From Hungatella hathewayi WAL-18680 (lineage in GTDB: Bacteria > Bacillota > Clostridia > Lachnospirales > Lachnospiraceae): a stretch of 64,000 nucleotides of DNA. Under the pieces are notes generated by a model. That model searched no databases and had not been told where the DNA came from. It saw only the letters and a program-made list of their open reading frames with translations. The stretch spans positions 691,124 to 755,123 of the forward strand of contig NZ_JH379027.1 in the NCBI RefSeq assembly GCF_000235505.1, in the 5' to 3' direction. Shown piece by piece: positions 34,941-44,180 of the stretch; the first letter of the stretch is position 1; every line of letters begins with the position of its first letter. Position numbers and translations under genes: made by a program.

Positions 34941-35900
34941 ATGTGGCGATATATTGTACAAAGACTGTTGTGGATGATTGTCATTGTATCAAGCGTAGCA
35001 GTCATTATCTTTACAATTATGTTCTTCGTGCCAGGCGACCCCGCCGCGATTGCCCTGGGCTCCACGGCGACCCAGGCGGAAATTGACAACTGGCGGGAAA
35101 TGAACGGCTTAAACGATTCCTACTTCGTACAGCTGGGAAGATACTTGAGTGACACGTTCTTACATCTGGATTTGGGAGTTTCCTACGCCTATAAGGTACC
35201 GGTCATTCAGGAATTTGCAAAACGCATTCCTAGGACACTGACCCTGGGGCTTATCACGATTCTGGTGGATGCGTTAATCGGAATCCCTCTGGGAGTCACG
35301 GCGGCCATGCACCAGAACCGGTTTCTCGACCGGGTGCTTATGGTGGTGGCCATGATTGGCGTCTCCCTTCCGGATTTCTGGCTGGCGCTGATGTTAATCA
35401 TCTTATTCTCCTTAAAGCTGGGCTGGCTTCCTGCTATGGGAATCGGGGGCGTGCAGTACTGGATTATGCCGGTGATATCGGCGGCCGTCGCTGGCATTGC
35501 CATGAATGCGAGACAGACCAGATCCGCGGTTCTGGAGACAAAACGGGCGGACTTTATCACCACGGCAAGGGCGAAGGGCCTGCGGGAAGCCATCGTCATC
35601 TACAAGCATCTGATGCCCAATGCACTGATACCGGTCATCAACAATCTGGGAACCCAGTTCGCGGTGGTCATCGCCGGCACGGTTGTCATAGAATCCGTAT
35701 TTTCCTTCCCAGGAGTCGGACTCTATCTGCTGAGCGGAATTTCAGCCAGAGACTATCCGGTTATCCGGGGATGCGTCCTGATACTGGCGGTCTTTGCGTC
35801 ACTGGCTGTCCTGATTGTGGACTTAATCTATGCATTTATCGATCCGAGAATCAAAGCACAGTATGCCAATACTGCGGCAAAGAAAGGCAGGGTGAAGTGA
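34941..35900 (+). CDS. ABC transporter permease (DppB/OppB type)
   Basis: A 319-residue inner-membrane permease of the binding-protein-dependent family. The N-terminal MWRYIVQRLLWMIVIVSSVAV is split by the first membrane span, as in DppB. Six membrane spans are predictable. The EAA loop that contacts the ATPase is at about residues 200-225 (TTARAKGLREAIVIYKHLMPN). The ending DLIYAFIDPRIK is the standard C-terminus. I chose the ATG at 34941, after AGGAAAGGTGG. One base separates its stop from the next permease start. Confidence 0.94.
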   Translation: MWRYIVQRLLWMIVIVSSVAVIIFTIMFFVPGDPAAIALGSTATQAEIDNWREMNGLNDSYFVQLGRYLSDTFLHLDLGVSYAYKVPVIQEFAKRIPRTLTLGLITILVDALIGIPLGVTAAMHQNRFLDRVLMVVAMIGVSLPDFWLALMLIILFSLKLGWLPAMGIGGVQYWIMPVISAAVAGIAMNARQTRSAVLETKRADFITTARAKGLREAIVIYKHLMPNALIPVINNLGTQFAVVIAGTVVIESVFSFPGVGLYLLSGISARDYPVIRGCVLILAVFASLAVLIVDLIYAFIDPRIKAQYANTAAKKGRVK

Positions 35901-35901
35901 C

Positions 35902-36756
35902 ATGGCGGCGGCAAAGAAAAAGAAGAGCGGATTCAGTCAGATTGTGAAGCGGCTCCGGAAGAATAAAACGGCGATGTTTGGGCTGGTAGTCATTGTTCTG
36001 CTGATTCTTCTGGCAATATTTGCACCACTCATCGCACCCTACAATCCGACCTACATGGATTATTCAGCCATCAACGCGACGCCCAGCCGGGCACACTGGT
36101 TTGGCTGTGATAATCTGGGGCGCGATATCTTGAGCCGTATCTTGTACGGAGCGAGATATTCCCTCTCCCTGGGTTTGATTACGGCCTTGATTGGCTGCTT
36201 TGTGGGTCTGTTTTTTGGAATCTGGATTGGATATACCGGAGGAAAAGCCGATATGATATGGATGCGTGTGATGGATATCTGGTCAGCGATTCCCGGCCAG
36301 CTTCTGGCAATTGTGATTTCTACAGCTCTGGGAGCCGGATTTGTCAATACCATCATCGCCATGAGCATCGGCGGCATTCCCGGAAGCATCCGAAGCTCCA
36401 GGGCCATGTGCTTAAAAGAGCGGGAGATGGAATATCTGGAAGCGGCGAGAAGCATCAACTGCAGCAAATTTAAAATCATGTATATCCATATGCTGCCCAA
36501 CATCGTGGCCCCGGCCATTGTGGGAACCACGATGAGTATCGGAACTACCATTATGGGGGCGGCCGGCCTTTCCTTTATCGGTCTTGGCATTCAGCCTCCG
36601 TCACCGGAATGGGGAGCCATGCTGTCGGCAGGAAGAGGCTTTATCTTACAGTATCCCCATATGCTGATATTTCCGGGGCTTGCTCTGGCAATCACCGTGC
36701 TGGCAATCAACCTGTTTGGTGACGGCCTGCGCGATGCCATTGACCCGAAGAACTAA
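35902..36756 (+). CDS. ABC transporter permease (DppC/OppC type)
   Basis: A 284-residue partner permease. The cytoplasmic basic N-terminus (KKKKSGFSQIVKRLRKNKTA) precedes the first membrane span, followed by the OppC_N motif NPTYMDY and HWFGCDNLGRDILSRILYGAR. The EAA loop is AARSINCSKFKIMYIHMLPN. The ending NLFGDGLRDAIDPK is diagnostic of the DppC/OppC family. It forms the channel with the preceding gene product. Confidence 0.95.
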   Translation: MAAAKKKKSGFSQIVKRLRKNKTAMFGLVVIVLLILLAIFAPLIAPYNPTYMDYSAINATPSRAHWFGCDNLGRDILSRILYGARYSLSLGLITALIGCFVGLFFGIWIGYTGGKADMIWMRVMDIWSAIPGQLLAIVISTALGAGFVNTIIAMSIGGIPGSIRSSRAMCLKEREMEYLEAARSINCSKFKIMYIHMLPNIVAPAIVGTTMSIGTTIMGAAGLSFIGLGIQPPSPEWGAMLSAGRGFILQYPHMLIFPGLALAITVLAINLFGDGLRDAIDPKN

Positions 36757-36777
36757 CAGGTAAAGGAGCGGAGGAAA

Positions 36778-37749
36778 ATGAGTAAGTATTTGGAAATACA
36801 GGGATTGAAGGTTGTGTATACCTCAGATGAGGAAACCGTGTATGCGGTAAACGGAGTGGACTTATCGCTGGAACGCGGCCAGACTCTTGGTCTGGTGGGA
36901 GAGACAGGGGCTGGCAAAACCACGATTGCGAAGTCAATCCTCAGAATTCTGCCGGAGCGTCAATCCAAAATTACAGCGGGAGAAATCAGAATTGAAGGCG
37001 AAAATCTCCTGGAAAAACCGGAGCGGGATATGCTGCCCATCCGTGGAAATAAAGTGGCCATGATTTTTCAGGACCCAATGACAGCCCTGAATCCGACCAT
37101 GACAGTGGGAGAGCAGATATCGGAGGTTATCGCACTCCACGGCAAGGGTACCAGACAAGAGGTGGAAAACCGTACCATCGAAATGCTGGAGATGGTAGGA
37201 ATTCCGGCAGAGCGCTATCTGGAATATCCACACCAGTTTTCCGGCGGCATGAAGCAGAGAGTTGTGATTGCCATGGCTCTTGCGTGTAATCCGGAGCTTC
37301 TGCTGGCCGACGAGCCGACCACAGCCCTGGACGTGACGATTCAGGCCCAGGTACTGGATATGATTAACAATTTAAAGAAAAAATTTAACACGGCCATGAT
37401 GCTGATTACCCATGATTTGGGCGTTGTTGCGGAAACCTGTGATATGGTGGCGGTCATTTATGCAGGCCAGGTGGTGGAGTACGCGTCAAAAGAAGAACTG
37501 TTTGACAACAAGAAGCATCCCTACACCCAGGGGCTGTTTTCATCCGTACCCAGCTTAAAGGACGATGCCAAAAGACTGAAACCGATACCCGGCCTGCCGC
37601 CGGACCCCACCAGTCTGCCGGAGGGATGTACGTTCCATCCCAGGTGTCCCTACGCGACGGAGACCTGCAGACACGTTGTGCCGGAGCTTCGGGAAATCAC
37701 ACCGGGACATCTATGCAGATGTCACAGAACAGATGGACAGGAGGGGTAA
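36778..37749 (+). CDS. ABC transporter ATPase (DppD/OppD type)
   Basis: A 323-residue nucleotide-binding subunit. Walker A is GETGAGKTT (near residues 41-49), the Q-loop is [13 protein letters not shown], the signature is FSGGMKQRV, Walker B is [11 protein letters not shown] and the switch His is in LITHDLGVV. The C-terminal extension [14 protein letters not shown] is the cysteine segment of the oligopeptide-type family, which often binds an iron-sulfur cluster. GGAGCGGAGG precedes the start. It pairs with the next gene. Confidence 0.95.
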   Translation: MSKYLEIQGLKVVYTSDEETVYAVNGVDLSLERGQTLGLVGETGAGKTTIAKSILRILPERQSKITAGEIRIEGENLLEKPERDMLPIRGNKVAMIFQDPMTALNPTMTVGEQISEVIALHGKGTRQEVENRTIEMLEMVGIPAERYLEYPHQFSGGMKQRVVIAMALACNPELLLADEPTTALDVTIQAQVLDMINNLKKKFNTAMMLITHDLGVVAETCDMVAVIYAGQVVEYASKEELFDNKKHPYTQGLFSSVPSLKDDAKRLKPIPGLPPDPTSLPEGCTFHPRCPYATETCRHVVPELREITPGHLCRCHRTDGQEG

Positions 37750-37752
37750 CAG

Positions 37753-38703
37753 ATGGCATTGATTGAGATAGAACATTTAAAAAAATATTTTAACGTGGCC
37801 TCCGGGGTTAACCATGCGGTAGATGATATTACGCTGAAAATCGAAAAAGGCCATACCATGGGAATCGTCGGGGAGTCGGGATGCGGCAAATCCACCCTGG
37901 GCCGGACCATCATTCATCTGCACGAGGCGACGGACGGCGTGATTCGACTGGGTGGGAAGGACATCACCCACGCGTCAGGAAAAGAGTTAAAGCAAATCCG
38001 GGAGAAAATGCAGATTATTTTTCAGGACCCCTACGCCTCCTTAAATCCCCGAATGACCATGGAAGCGACCGTGCGGGAACCGTTGGTGGAGGCCCACCGT
38101 TTTTCAAAGACAGAGATTGCCCGGCGGACAGAAGAATTGATGGACCGGGTGGGAATCGAGGAGCGGCTGCGGCTGTCCTACCCTCACGAGCTGGATGGCG
38201 GGCGGAGACAGCGTATCGGCATCGCCAGAGCCATTGCGCTGAATCCGGAATTTATCATGTGTGATGAGCCTGTGAGCGCCCTGGATGTCTCGATTCAGGC
38301 CCAGGTGTTGAATCTGCTGATGGATTTACAGGAGGAATGTGGTCTGACTTATATGTTTGTCACCCACGATTTATCCGTAGTGCGACATATATCGGATGAC
38401 ATCAGTGTGATGTACCTTGGACAGCTGGTGGAAACGTCGCCGGCAAAGGAGCTGTTTCGCAGGACACTTCACCCCTACACCAAGGCGCTGTTGTCTGCCA
38501 TACCGTCCATGGACATCCATCATCCCATGCAGCGGGTCCAGCTGAAAGGTGAGATTACATCGGCTATAAATCCGAAGCCGGGATGCCGGTTTGCACCGAG
38601 GTGTCCCTATGCCACAGAGGCGTGTCTGGAACCGCAGCGTTTGGAAGAAATCGAACCGAAGCATTTTGTCTCATGCTGCCGGGTTCGGGAAATAAATAAC
38701 TAG
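37753..38703 (+). CDS. ABC transporter ATPase (DppF/OppF type)
   Basis: A 316-residue second ATPase. Walker A GESGCGKST, Q-loop FQDPYASLNPRM, Walker B IMCDEPVSALD, switch FVTHDLSVV and the C-terminal [14 protein letters not shown] are all present. The signature loop reads ELDGGRRQRIG in place of the usual FSGGQRQR: Ser becomes Asp and Gln becomes Arg. The change may mean that one of the two ATP sites of the heterodimer is altered, as is common in asymmetric ABC pairs; it may also be a lineage variant. Start three bases after the DppD-type stop. Confidence 0.94.
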   Translation: MALIEIEHLKKYFNVASGVNHAVDDITLKIEKGHTMGIVGESGCGKSTLGRTIIHLHEATDGVIRLGGKDITHASGKELKQIREKMQIIFQDPYASLNPRMTMEATVREPLVEAHRFSKTEIARRTEELMDRVGIEERLRLSYPHELDGGRRQRIGIARAIALNPEFIMCDEPVSALDVSIQAQVLNLLMDLQEECGLTYMFVTHDLSVVRHISDDISVMYLGQLVETSPAKELFRRTLHPYTKALLSAIPSMDIHHPMQRVQLKGEITSAINPKPGCRFAPRCPYATEACLEPQRLEEIEPKHFVSCCRVREINN

Positions 38704-38720
38704 ACCAGGAGGAACGAAGC

Positions 38721-39620
38721 GTGATAAAAACCATAGATTTTAGCTGTAAACACGACAGACTGATTCGAAATTCTGACGGCTCCCTGTTACCGATGGATGA
38801 GCCATATTATGAGGTGGAATCGGTGGCGCCGGGGACATGGAAGATACTGAGCTCCGGGGATTATTCCTATCTGGTGGAAGGGGAAGAGGAGGCCATCGCC
38901 ATTGACACCGGTTACGGGGCCGGAAATATCAGAGAGTATTTACAGACTCTGACAGACAAACCAGTCAAAAATGTAATTAATACCCACGACCACTTTGACC
39001 ATACGGCCAACAATGCCTACTTTGAGATGGCATACATGTCAAAAGAGACGGAGCCGCTGGCAACCATTCCATTTCCCAGCTTTGAGGGAATTGAATTTCC
39101 GAGGGACTACAAGAAAGTTATTGTGGATGACGGGGATGTCATCGATTTAGGTGGAAGAACACTGACGATTTTTAAGATACCGGACCATGCGGTCGGAAGC
39201 ATTGCCATGCTGGATTCCAGGGAGAAGCTGTTATATACCGGGGATGAGTTCATGCCGCTGCCCATGGGAAAACACCTGAATATAGGGGTAAAAAGTTTTT
39301 TGGGACATTTGGAAAAATTGATGGCGGTCCGCGATCAGTTTGACAGACTGTGCGGCGGAGGAGGCGTGCTGAATGCCAATCTGGTGAACCAGTTTTATGA
39401 CTGTGCCTCCTATATCCTGGCCGGACATGAGGGGAGCCGGGAATTTGCACCAGGGAAGCCGCCCAAACAACCGGAGGATGCGGCGCGCCGTATTATCTAC
39501 GACCGCAGGATGCCCCACCCGGAAGACTTGCACCGGGAGGATGACGGGAACGAATTTTTAAGGTGCATGGATTATGCGGGAATCCGGATTGTCTATGATA
39601 TTCGAAAGGTTTATGAGTAG
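38721..39620 (+). CDS. MBL-fold metallo-hydrolase
   Basis: A 299-residue metallo-beta-lactamase-fold protein. The zinc motif HDHFDH is at residues 90-95 (NVINTHDHFDHTANN), a further His in KIPDHAVGSIA and the bridging Asp in LLYTGDEFM. A last conserved His is likely in LAGHEGSRE. There is no signal peptide, so it acts in the cytoplasm. The substrate is unknown: the fold covers thioesters, lactones, sulfates and more. GTG start after AGGAGG. Its place after the importer suggests it works on the imported compound. Confidence 0.9.
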   Translation: MIKTIDFSCKHDRLIRNSDGSLLPMDEPYYEVESVAPGTWKILSSGDYSYLVEGEEEAIAIDTGYGAGNIREYLQTLTDKPVKNVINTHDHFDHTANNAYFEMAYMSKETEPLATIPFPSFEGIEFPRDYKKVIVDDGDVIDLGGRTLTIFKIPDHAVGSIAMLDSREKLLYTGDEFMPLPMGKHLNIGVKSFLGHLEKLMAVRDQFDRLCGGGGVLNANLVNQFYDCASYILAGHEGSREFAPGKPPKQPEDAARRIIYDRRMPHPEDLHREDDGNEFLRCMDYAGIRIVYDIRKVYE

Positions 39621-39645
39621 CCAGATAAGAGAGGCGGAACGATTG

Positions 39646-41517
39646 ATGGAAAATTCAGTAAAAAAGATAGTGGCAGTGGCGCCGCCATATCCGGATGGAC
39701 AGAAGCTGGATACGCTGGTTATTGAGTATCCATGTGAGATAGCTGGGGAAAGCGTGGACTGCTCCAAATTTCAGGTAAAGGACAGAACCATAGAGGCGGC
39801 CTACACCTCCCCCCGGCCGGAGCGGGCAGCGGCAGCTGAAAACGGAAGCTATGTAATCCTGGAATTGAGTTTGAAGGACAGCCGCGCCAAAATTATTCCG
39901 GCGCCGCAGATGGGAGAGAAGGGAGCGGGGCGGAAAGAGCCGCCGGAAGGCGTTCCCAATCTGCCGCAGCAGGCGAGACGAGAAATAAAAGAAAGAGTGT
40001 GCCAGAGAGAGGCAGTCAGGTGCGTGGATGGCGGGGAGATTCCGCCGTGGGAAGCAGAATCGGATACGATTATTCAGTCGGTGATTGATGAGTTTCAACA
40101 GTTTACCTTCGAGGGAATCCCATACAACCTGTATATTCCAAAGATGACTAAGATGGCGGGGACGGCAGGGGAAGAGATGGAGCAGAAATATCCGCTGGTC
40201 GTATTTCTCCACGATGCCGGTCCCAATGGGGCGGATGTATTTTTAACGTTGGCACAGGGCAACGGGGCAACCAGTTTTGCCAGTGAGAACATGCAGCAGA
40301 AATATCCGTCCTTTGTGCTGGCGCCCCAGATTCCCAAGGAGGTCTATCTGACCAGTGATGATTTCACCTGCGCGGGGGAGATAGAGACGCTTAAGCGTAT
40401 GATAGACCATGTGGTGGAGAATTACCCGATTGATAAGAAGAGGATTTTATACACGGGACAGTCCCAGGGCTGTATGGCCGGATGTGAGCTGAATGTGCGG
40501 TATCCGGGATATTTTGCGGCGTCCCTTCTGGTGGCCGGGCAGTGGAATCCAAAGACCGTGGGAAAGAATTGCTGTCATCAGAAATTCTGGATATTCGTGT
40601 CTGACGGAGACAGAAAGGCGTGTCCGGGAATGACGGAGGTGACAGAGGAGCTGGAAAAGAACGGCGCCAAAGTAGGCCGGTACCACTGGAATGCCAAATG
40701 GCCGGCGGACCGGCTGAATCAGGCAGTCCGGGAAGCATTAAAGGACGACTGCAACATTCGTTTTACTATTTTTGATGACCATTCCGTCATACCTGACGGG
40801 GAGGACGACAATCCGGGTACGAACCACATGGGAACGTGGCCGGTGGTGTATCGCATTGATGCTGTCAGAGAATGGCTGGTATCGCAGGAGGGCGAGGAGT
40901 GGGGCCCCGAAGAGCAGGAGCCGGAAGAATCTGTCTTGGAAGAACTTGACCCCAAACAATTGGGCATGACAGGGGAAGATTATCTGCATGGAAATCACGG
41001 GTTGCCACAGGATTACCAAAAATGCTACGAATACTCCAAGAGGGCGGCGCAGCTTGGAAATATCCGCTCCTATACCGTGCTGGGCATTTTGTACCGGGAC
41101 GGGTGTTATGTAGAGAAAGATATTTCACGGGCCATGGAATATTTTGACCATGCGGCGGCCGGGGGAGACTTTAAGGCCCCACGTTTTATCGGAGCCCTTT
41201 ATGAAGAGGGCGACGGGGTGAGACAGGATTATCAGGAGGCATTCTACTGGTACCAGATGGCCGCGGAACGAGGGGATATCACCGCCAAATTCCTGCTGGG
41301 CCGGCTGTATGAGCGGGGGCTTGGAGTCGGCCGGGATTACAAACGGGCCATGGAACTGTATCTTGATTCCGGTTCCAGAGGGGATGTCATTGCGGCCCCT
41401 GCCATCGAGGCGGTCGCCAGACTGTACCGTGAGGGCTTGGGCGTGCAGCAGGATGAGCAAGAAGCCAGAGAATGGCAGAACAAATATGAGACAGCCCGTA
41501 GCACCAGGCTGCATTAG
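39646..41517 (+). CDS. Alpha/beta hydrolase (esterase) with C-terminal Sel1 repeats
   Basis: A 624-residue fusion. Residues about 150-410 form an alpha/beta hydrolase of the PHB-depolymerase/feruloyl-esterase kind: YPLVVFLHDAGPNG (oxyanion strand), GQSQGCMAG with the nucleophile Ser near residue 272, and a histidine in DDHSVIPDG or NHMGTWPVV as the triad candidate. Residues about 445-615 hold four Sel1-like repeats (ARxLGxLYxxGxGVxxDYxxAxxWYxxAAxxG pattern), which normally bind proteins. There is no signal peptide. Hydrolase plus Sel1 on one chain is unusual. I chose the ATG at 39646, eight bases after AGGCGG and after the upstream stop. It lies in the ABC/esterase operon. Confidence 0.85.
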   Translation: MENSVKKIVAVAPPYPDGQKLDTLVIEYPCEIAGESVDCSKFQVKDRTIEAAYTSPRPERAAAAENGSYVILELSLKDSRAKIIPAPQMGEKGAGRKEPPEGVPNLPQQARREIKERVCQREAVRCVDGGEIPPWEAESDTIIQSVIDEFQQFTFEGIPYNLYIPKMTKMAGTAGEEMEQKYPLVVFLHDAGPNGADVFLTLAQGNGATSFASENMQQKYPSFVLAPQIPKEVYLTSDDFTCAGEIETLKRMIDHVVENYPIDKKRILYTGQSQGCMAGCELNVRYPGYFAASLLVAGQWNPKTVGKNCCHQKFWIFVSDGDRKACPGMTEVTEELEKNGAKVGRYHWNAKWPADRLNQAVREALKDDCNIRFTIFDDHSVIPDGEDDNPGTNHMGTWPVVYRIDAVREWLVSQEGEEWGPEEQEPEESVLEELDPKQLGMTGEDYLHGNHGLPQDYQKCYEYSKRAAQLGNIRSYTVLGILYRDGCYVEKDISRAMEYFDHAAAGGDFKAPRFIGALYEEGDGVRQDYQEAFYWYQMAAERGDITAKFLLGRLYERGLGVGRDYKRAMELYLDSGSRGDVIAAPAIEAVARLYREGLGVQQDEQEAREWQNKYETARSTRLH

Positions 41518-41538
41518 AAAAATGGAGGAAACTAACAT

Positions 41539-42585
41539 ATGGTAATAGATGCTAATATGTATTGGATGCCGGAAGAATTATTCACCAGCGAATCCCGCTT
41601 GCAGGAATTCTTAAGATGCATTCCAACACAATATAATATGAAGGCTTACACCGAGGAAATTGGAGATACCGGCAGACAGCAGATTATTATAGAAAAACCG
41701 GTGGGTTATCAGAATCTCAACTATGCGCAGGGCGAATATCAGGTGGAGCAGCAGCTTCGGGACATGGAAGAGGCCGGGGTGGACCACGCCATACTAAAAA
41801 CACCCTGTGCCCAGGAGTGGCTGACGCTGGAACTGTGCAGAATTTTCAACGATGGAATGGCGGAGCATGTAAAAAAAGGAAACGGAAAATTCTCGGCCCT
41901 GGCCGTGATACCTCCGCTATCCGGAAAAGAAGGAATCTATGAACTGGAGCGCTGCGTCAAGGAGCTGGGAATGACGGGTGTCCAGTTGTCCGCCCACTAC
42001 GGGAATTTATACCTGGACCATGAGGCATTCCGCCCCTTCTTAAAAAAACTGAACGATATGAAGATACCGGCCTATGTACACCATACCCCGGTGCCGGTGG
42101 AGTATCAGTCCCTGTATGAATACAACAATCTGCGGCGCTCCTATGGCAGATGTGTCGACCAGACAACCGCAATCGGCCGGGAGATATTCAGCGGAATGTT
42201 TGACGAACTGCCGGAACTCCGGCTGGTTCACTCCATGCTTGGCGGCGCCTTCTTCGCCTATATGGATTCCATGTTCCACAAAAAGCCGGGAAAAGACACC
42301 GACACCGTCAAACGGTTTGACACCGACACGGACAGGATGTGCAGACAGATTCGGGAGAACATTTACTTTGAAATGTCCCACGCACAGCCCTGGGGGCCCG
42401 TCCTGCTGGATGCGGCAGTCAAGATACTCGGCGCCGACCATATCATATTCGGCTCCTCCTATCCGGTGAGAAGAGAGTGGCTGACGGAGGGCGCCGGCTT
42501 TATCAAAGCGATGGACATTTCGGAAGAAGAAAAAGAAATGATGTTATCCGGAAATGCAAAACGGATTTACCAATTAAAAATATAA
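41539..42585 (+). CDS. Amidohydrolase-2-like TIM-barrel protein with altered metal ligands
   Basis: A 348-residue protein of the amidohydrolase 2 (ACMSD/decarboxylase-like) superfamily. Family features: MVIDANMYWMPE at the start, GVDHAILKTP, FSALAVIPP, GMTGVQLSAHYGN, PAYVHHTPVP, LRLVHSMLGG, HIIFGSSYPVRRE and a final GNAKRIYQL. The first metal-binding His-x-His (normally DxHxHxxP) is replaced by DANMYWMP, and the Asp of FGSDYP is Ser in FGSSYP. Thus the usual metal site is largely lost, although H in YVHH and VHS remains. It may use another metal site, be a metal-free enzyme, or be a binding protein. GGAGG precedes the start. Confidence 0.78.
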   Translation: MVIDANMYWMPEELFTSESRLQEFLRCIPTQYNMKAYTEEIGDTGRQQIIIEKPVGYQNLNYAQGEYQVEQQLRDMEEAGVDHAILKTPCAQEWLTLELCRIFNDGMAEHVKKGNGKFSALAVIPPLSGKEGIYELERCVKELGMTGVQLSAHYGNLYLDHEAFRPFLKKLNDMKIPAYVHHTPVPVEYQSLYEYNNLRRSYGRCVDQTTAIGREIFSGMFDELPELRLVHSMLGGAFFAYMDSMFHKKPGKDTDTVKRFDTDTDRMCRQIRENIYFEMSHAQPWGPVLLDAAVKILGADHIIFGSSYPVRREWLTEGAGFIKAMDISEEEKEMMLSGNAKRIYQLKI

Positions 42586-42632
42586 CAGCGTTCCGGCAGA
42601 AGACTGCCACAGCAAAGGAGACATGATAGATT

Positions 42633-44039
42633 ATGGGAGCGATGGAGCTGACAAAAGAGATGTTTCAAAAAGAAAAACTGACCCTGGAGGGCAGAACCAT
42701 AGAGTACAGAGCCGCCAGGAACATTGTCTATGTGAAATATCCGGTCAACCCGGAATATCAAAATATGAATCTTTTCGTACCGGAGGCTTATTACCGCAAT
42801 GCATCCATCAACGGGTACACAAAAGACACGGCCCCTATCTTCATGCCAAATGAAGTCGGCGGGTATCTGGCTGGCCAGGCAGGAGAACCGGGATATAGCC
42901 GCTTTCGCACTGAGGAAGCAAACACGATATTCCAGGCGCTGGAACACGGATATGTGGTGGCGGCTCCCGCAATCCGGGGACGGGAATTGAAGGACGGCGA
43001 AGGACGCTATACGGGGAAAGCCCCGGCCTGCATTGTTGATTACAAGGCCGCTGTCCGTTTCCTGCGTTGTCATCATGATGCCATGCCAGGCGATGTAGAT
43101 AAAATCATCACCAATGGAACAAGCGCCGGAGGCGCGCTTTCAGCCCTTATGGGAGCGACCGGAAATCAGGAGGATTACGAAGAATATCTGAAAAAAATCG
43201 GAGCGGCCGAAGCGGAAGACCACATTTTTGCCGCCTCTTGCTACTGTCCGATTACCAATCTGGAGCATGCCGATATGGCGTATGAATGGCAATTCTCCGA
43301 TGGACTGGCAGAAAGTTCTGTGGAACTTGCCGAAAAATTCCCGGATTATGTAAACTCCTTAGACCTGCGAAATGAAGAAGGCGAAAAACTGACCCTTGAC
43401 GAGAATGGGAACGGTTCCTTCAAAAAAGCCCTGGAGTCTGTTCTGTTATCTTCCGCACAGACAGCTTTGAGCAATGGCGTGGATATTTCCTCACAGCCCT
43501 GGCTGACCGTGGAGGGACAGCGCGTCGCGAGCGTAGACTTTTCCGAATATGCAAAATACATCACCCGCATGAAACCAACTCCAGCCTTTGACGACTTCCA
43601 CCTGCAAACTCCGGAAAATGATTTATTTGGAACGGAAGAGGGGAAGGCCCGGCATTTTACGGAATATTCGGTGAAAATATGTGGCGATGAAGGTGGCATG
43701 GCCGATAAACACATCGTCAGAATGATGAATCCGATGTCGTACCTGTCAGATATAGACCTGTCAGATGCAGACCCGTCAGGCGCAGACTCGGCAGATGCAA
43801 AGCCGTCAGACACCGGTCGGGTAAATACCAATGTCTGCCAATATTGGCGCATCCGCCATGGAGAGCATGACCGGGATACATCAGCAGCTATCTCCGCGAT
43901 ACTGGCCATCAAGCTGAGACAGTCAGGCTGCCAGGTAGATTATGCATTGCCCTGGGGAATCCCACACAGCGGCGACTACGATTTGCAGGAACTGTTTGCC
44001 TGGATTGACGGGATTTGCATGGCCACTGTAAACAGGTGA
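42633..44039 (+). CDS. Tannase-like alpha/beta hydrolase (subtype B)
   Basis: A 468-residue protein close in layout to Lactobacillus plantarum tannase, which cleaves gallate esters. The nucleophile is S164 in NGTSAGGALSALMGATGN (S163 in that enzyme). The acid is D413 or D415 in RHGEHDRDTS and the base H445 in PHSGDYD, again close to the known D419 and H451. The N-terminal KYPVNPEYQNMNLFVPEAYY opens the fold. A short D/S/A-rich loop near 385-400 (DADPSGADSADAKP) is unusual. No signal peptide is seen. It ends the ABC/hydrolase operon, which could serve uptake and breakdown of plant phenolic esters; that is inference from this gene and its neighbours. Confidence 0.82.
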   Translation: MGAMELTKEMFQKEKLTLEGRTIEYRAARNIVYVKYPVNPEYQNMNLFVPEAYYRNASINGYTKDTAPIFMPNEVGGYLAGQAGEPGYSRFRTEEANTIFQALEHGYVVAAPAIRGRELKDGEGRYTGKAPACIVDYKAAVRFLRCHHDAMPGDVDKIITNGTSAGGALSALMGATGNQEDYEEYLKKIGAAEAEDHIFAASCYCPITNLEHADMAYEWQFSDGLAESSVELAEKFPDYVNSLDLRNEEGEKLTLDENGNGSFKKALESVLLSSAQTALSNGVDISSQPWLTVEGQRVASVDFSEYAKYITRMKPTPAFDDFHLQTPENDLFGTEEGKARHFTEYSVKICGDEGGMADKHIVRMMNPMSYLSDIDLSDADPSGADSADAKPSDTGRVNTNVCQYWRIRHGEHDRDTSAAISAILAIKLRQSGCQVDYALPWGIPHSGDYDLQELFAWIDGICMATVNR

Positions 44040-44059
44040 AGCGAAAAAGCACAAAAGTA

Positions 44060-44088
44060 TTGCCAGTTAAAAAACGCTGTGCTATAAT
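44060..44088 (+). promoter_or_regulatory. Promoter of leuA
   Basis: TTGCCA (44060-44065), 17-base spacer, TATAAT (44083-44088) with TGC extended -10 at 44080-44082. Transcription should start near 44095, about 250 nt before leuA. Confidence 0.85.
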
Positions 44089-44116
44089 ATATTAACGTTG
44101 AAACAATGAGGTCAAC

Positions 44117-44180
44117 ACAAAAAGTCCTGGATGGAGAACGTCCCGGACTTTTGTTGTATCCATCTTTTCGGATACGGCGC
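44117..44180 (+). promoter_or_regulatory. Structured leader of leuA
   Basis: Two hairpins in tandem: AAAAGTCC with GGACTTTT (44118-44148, extended by GG/CC past one mismatch) and GTATCC with GGATAC (about 44156-44175). No T-box motif and no strong T run were found. An ORF from 44106 crosses the first hairpin and encodes LLL there, but has no ribosome binding site. The rest of the leader to 44348 shows nothing I recognise. Confidence 0.45.
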
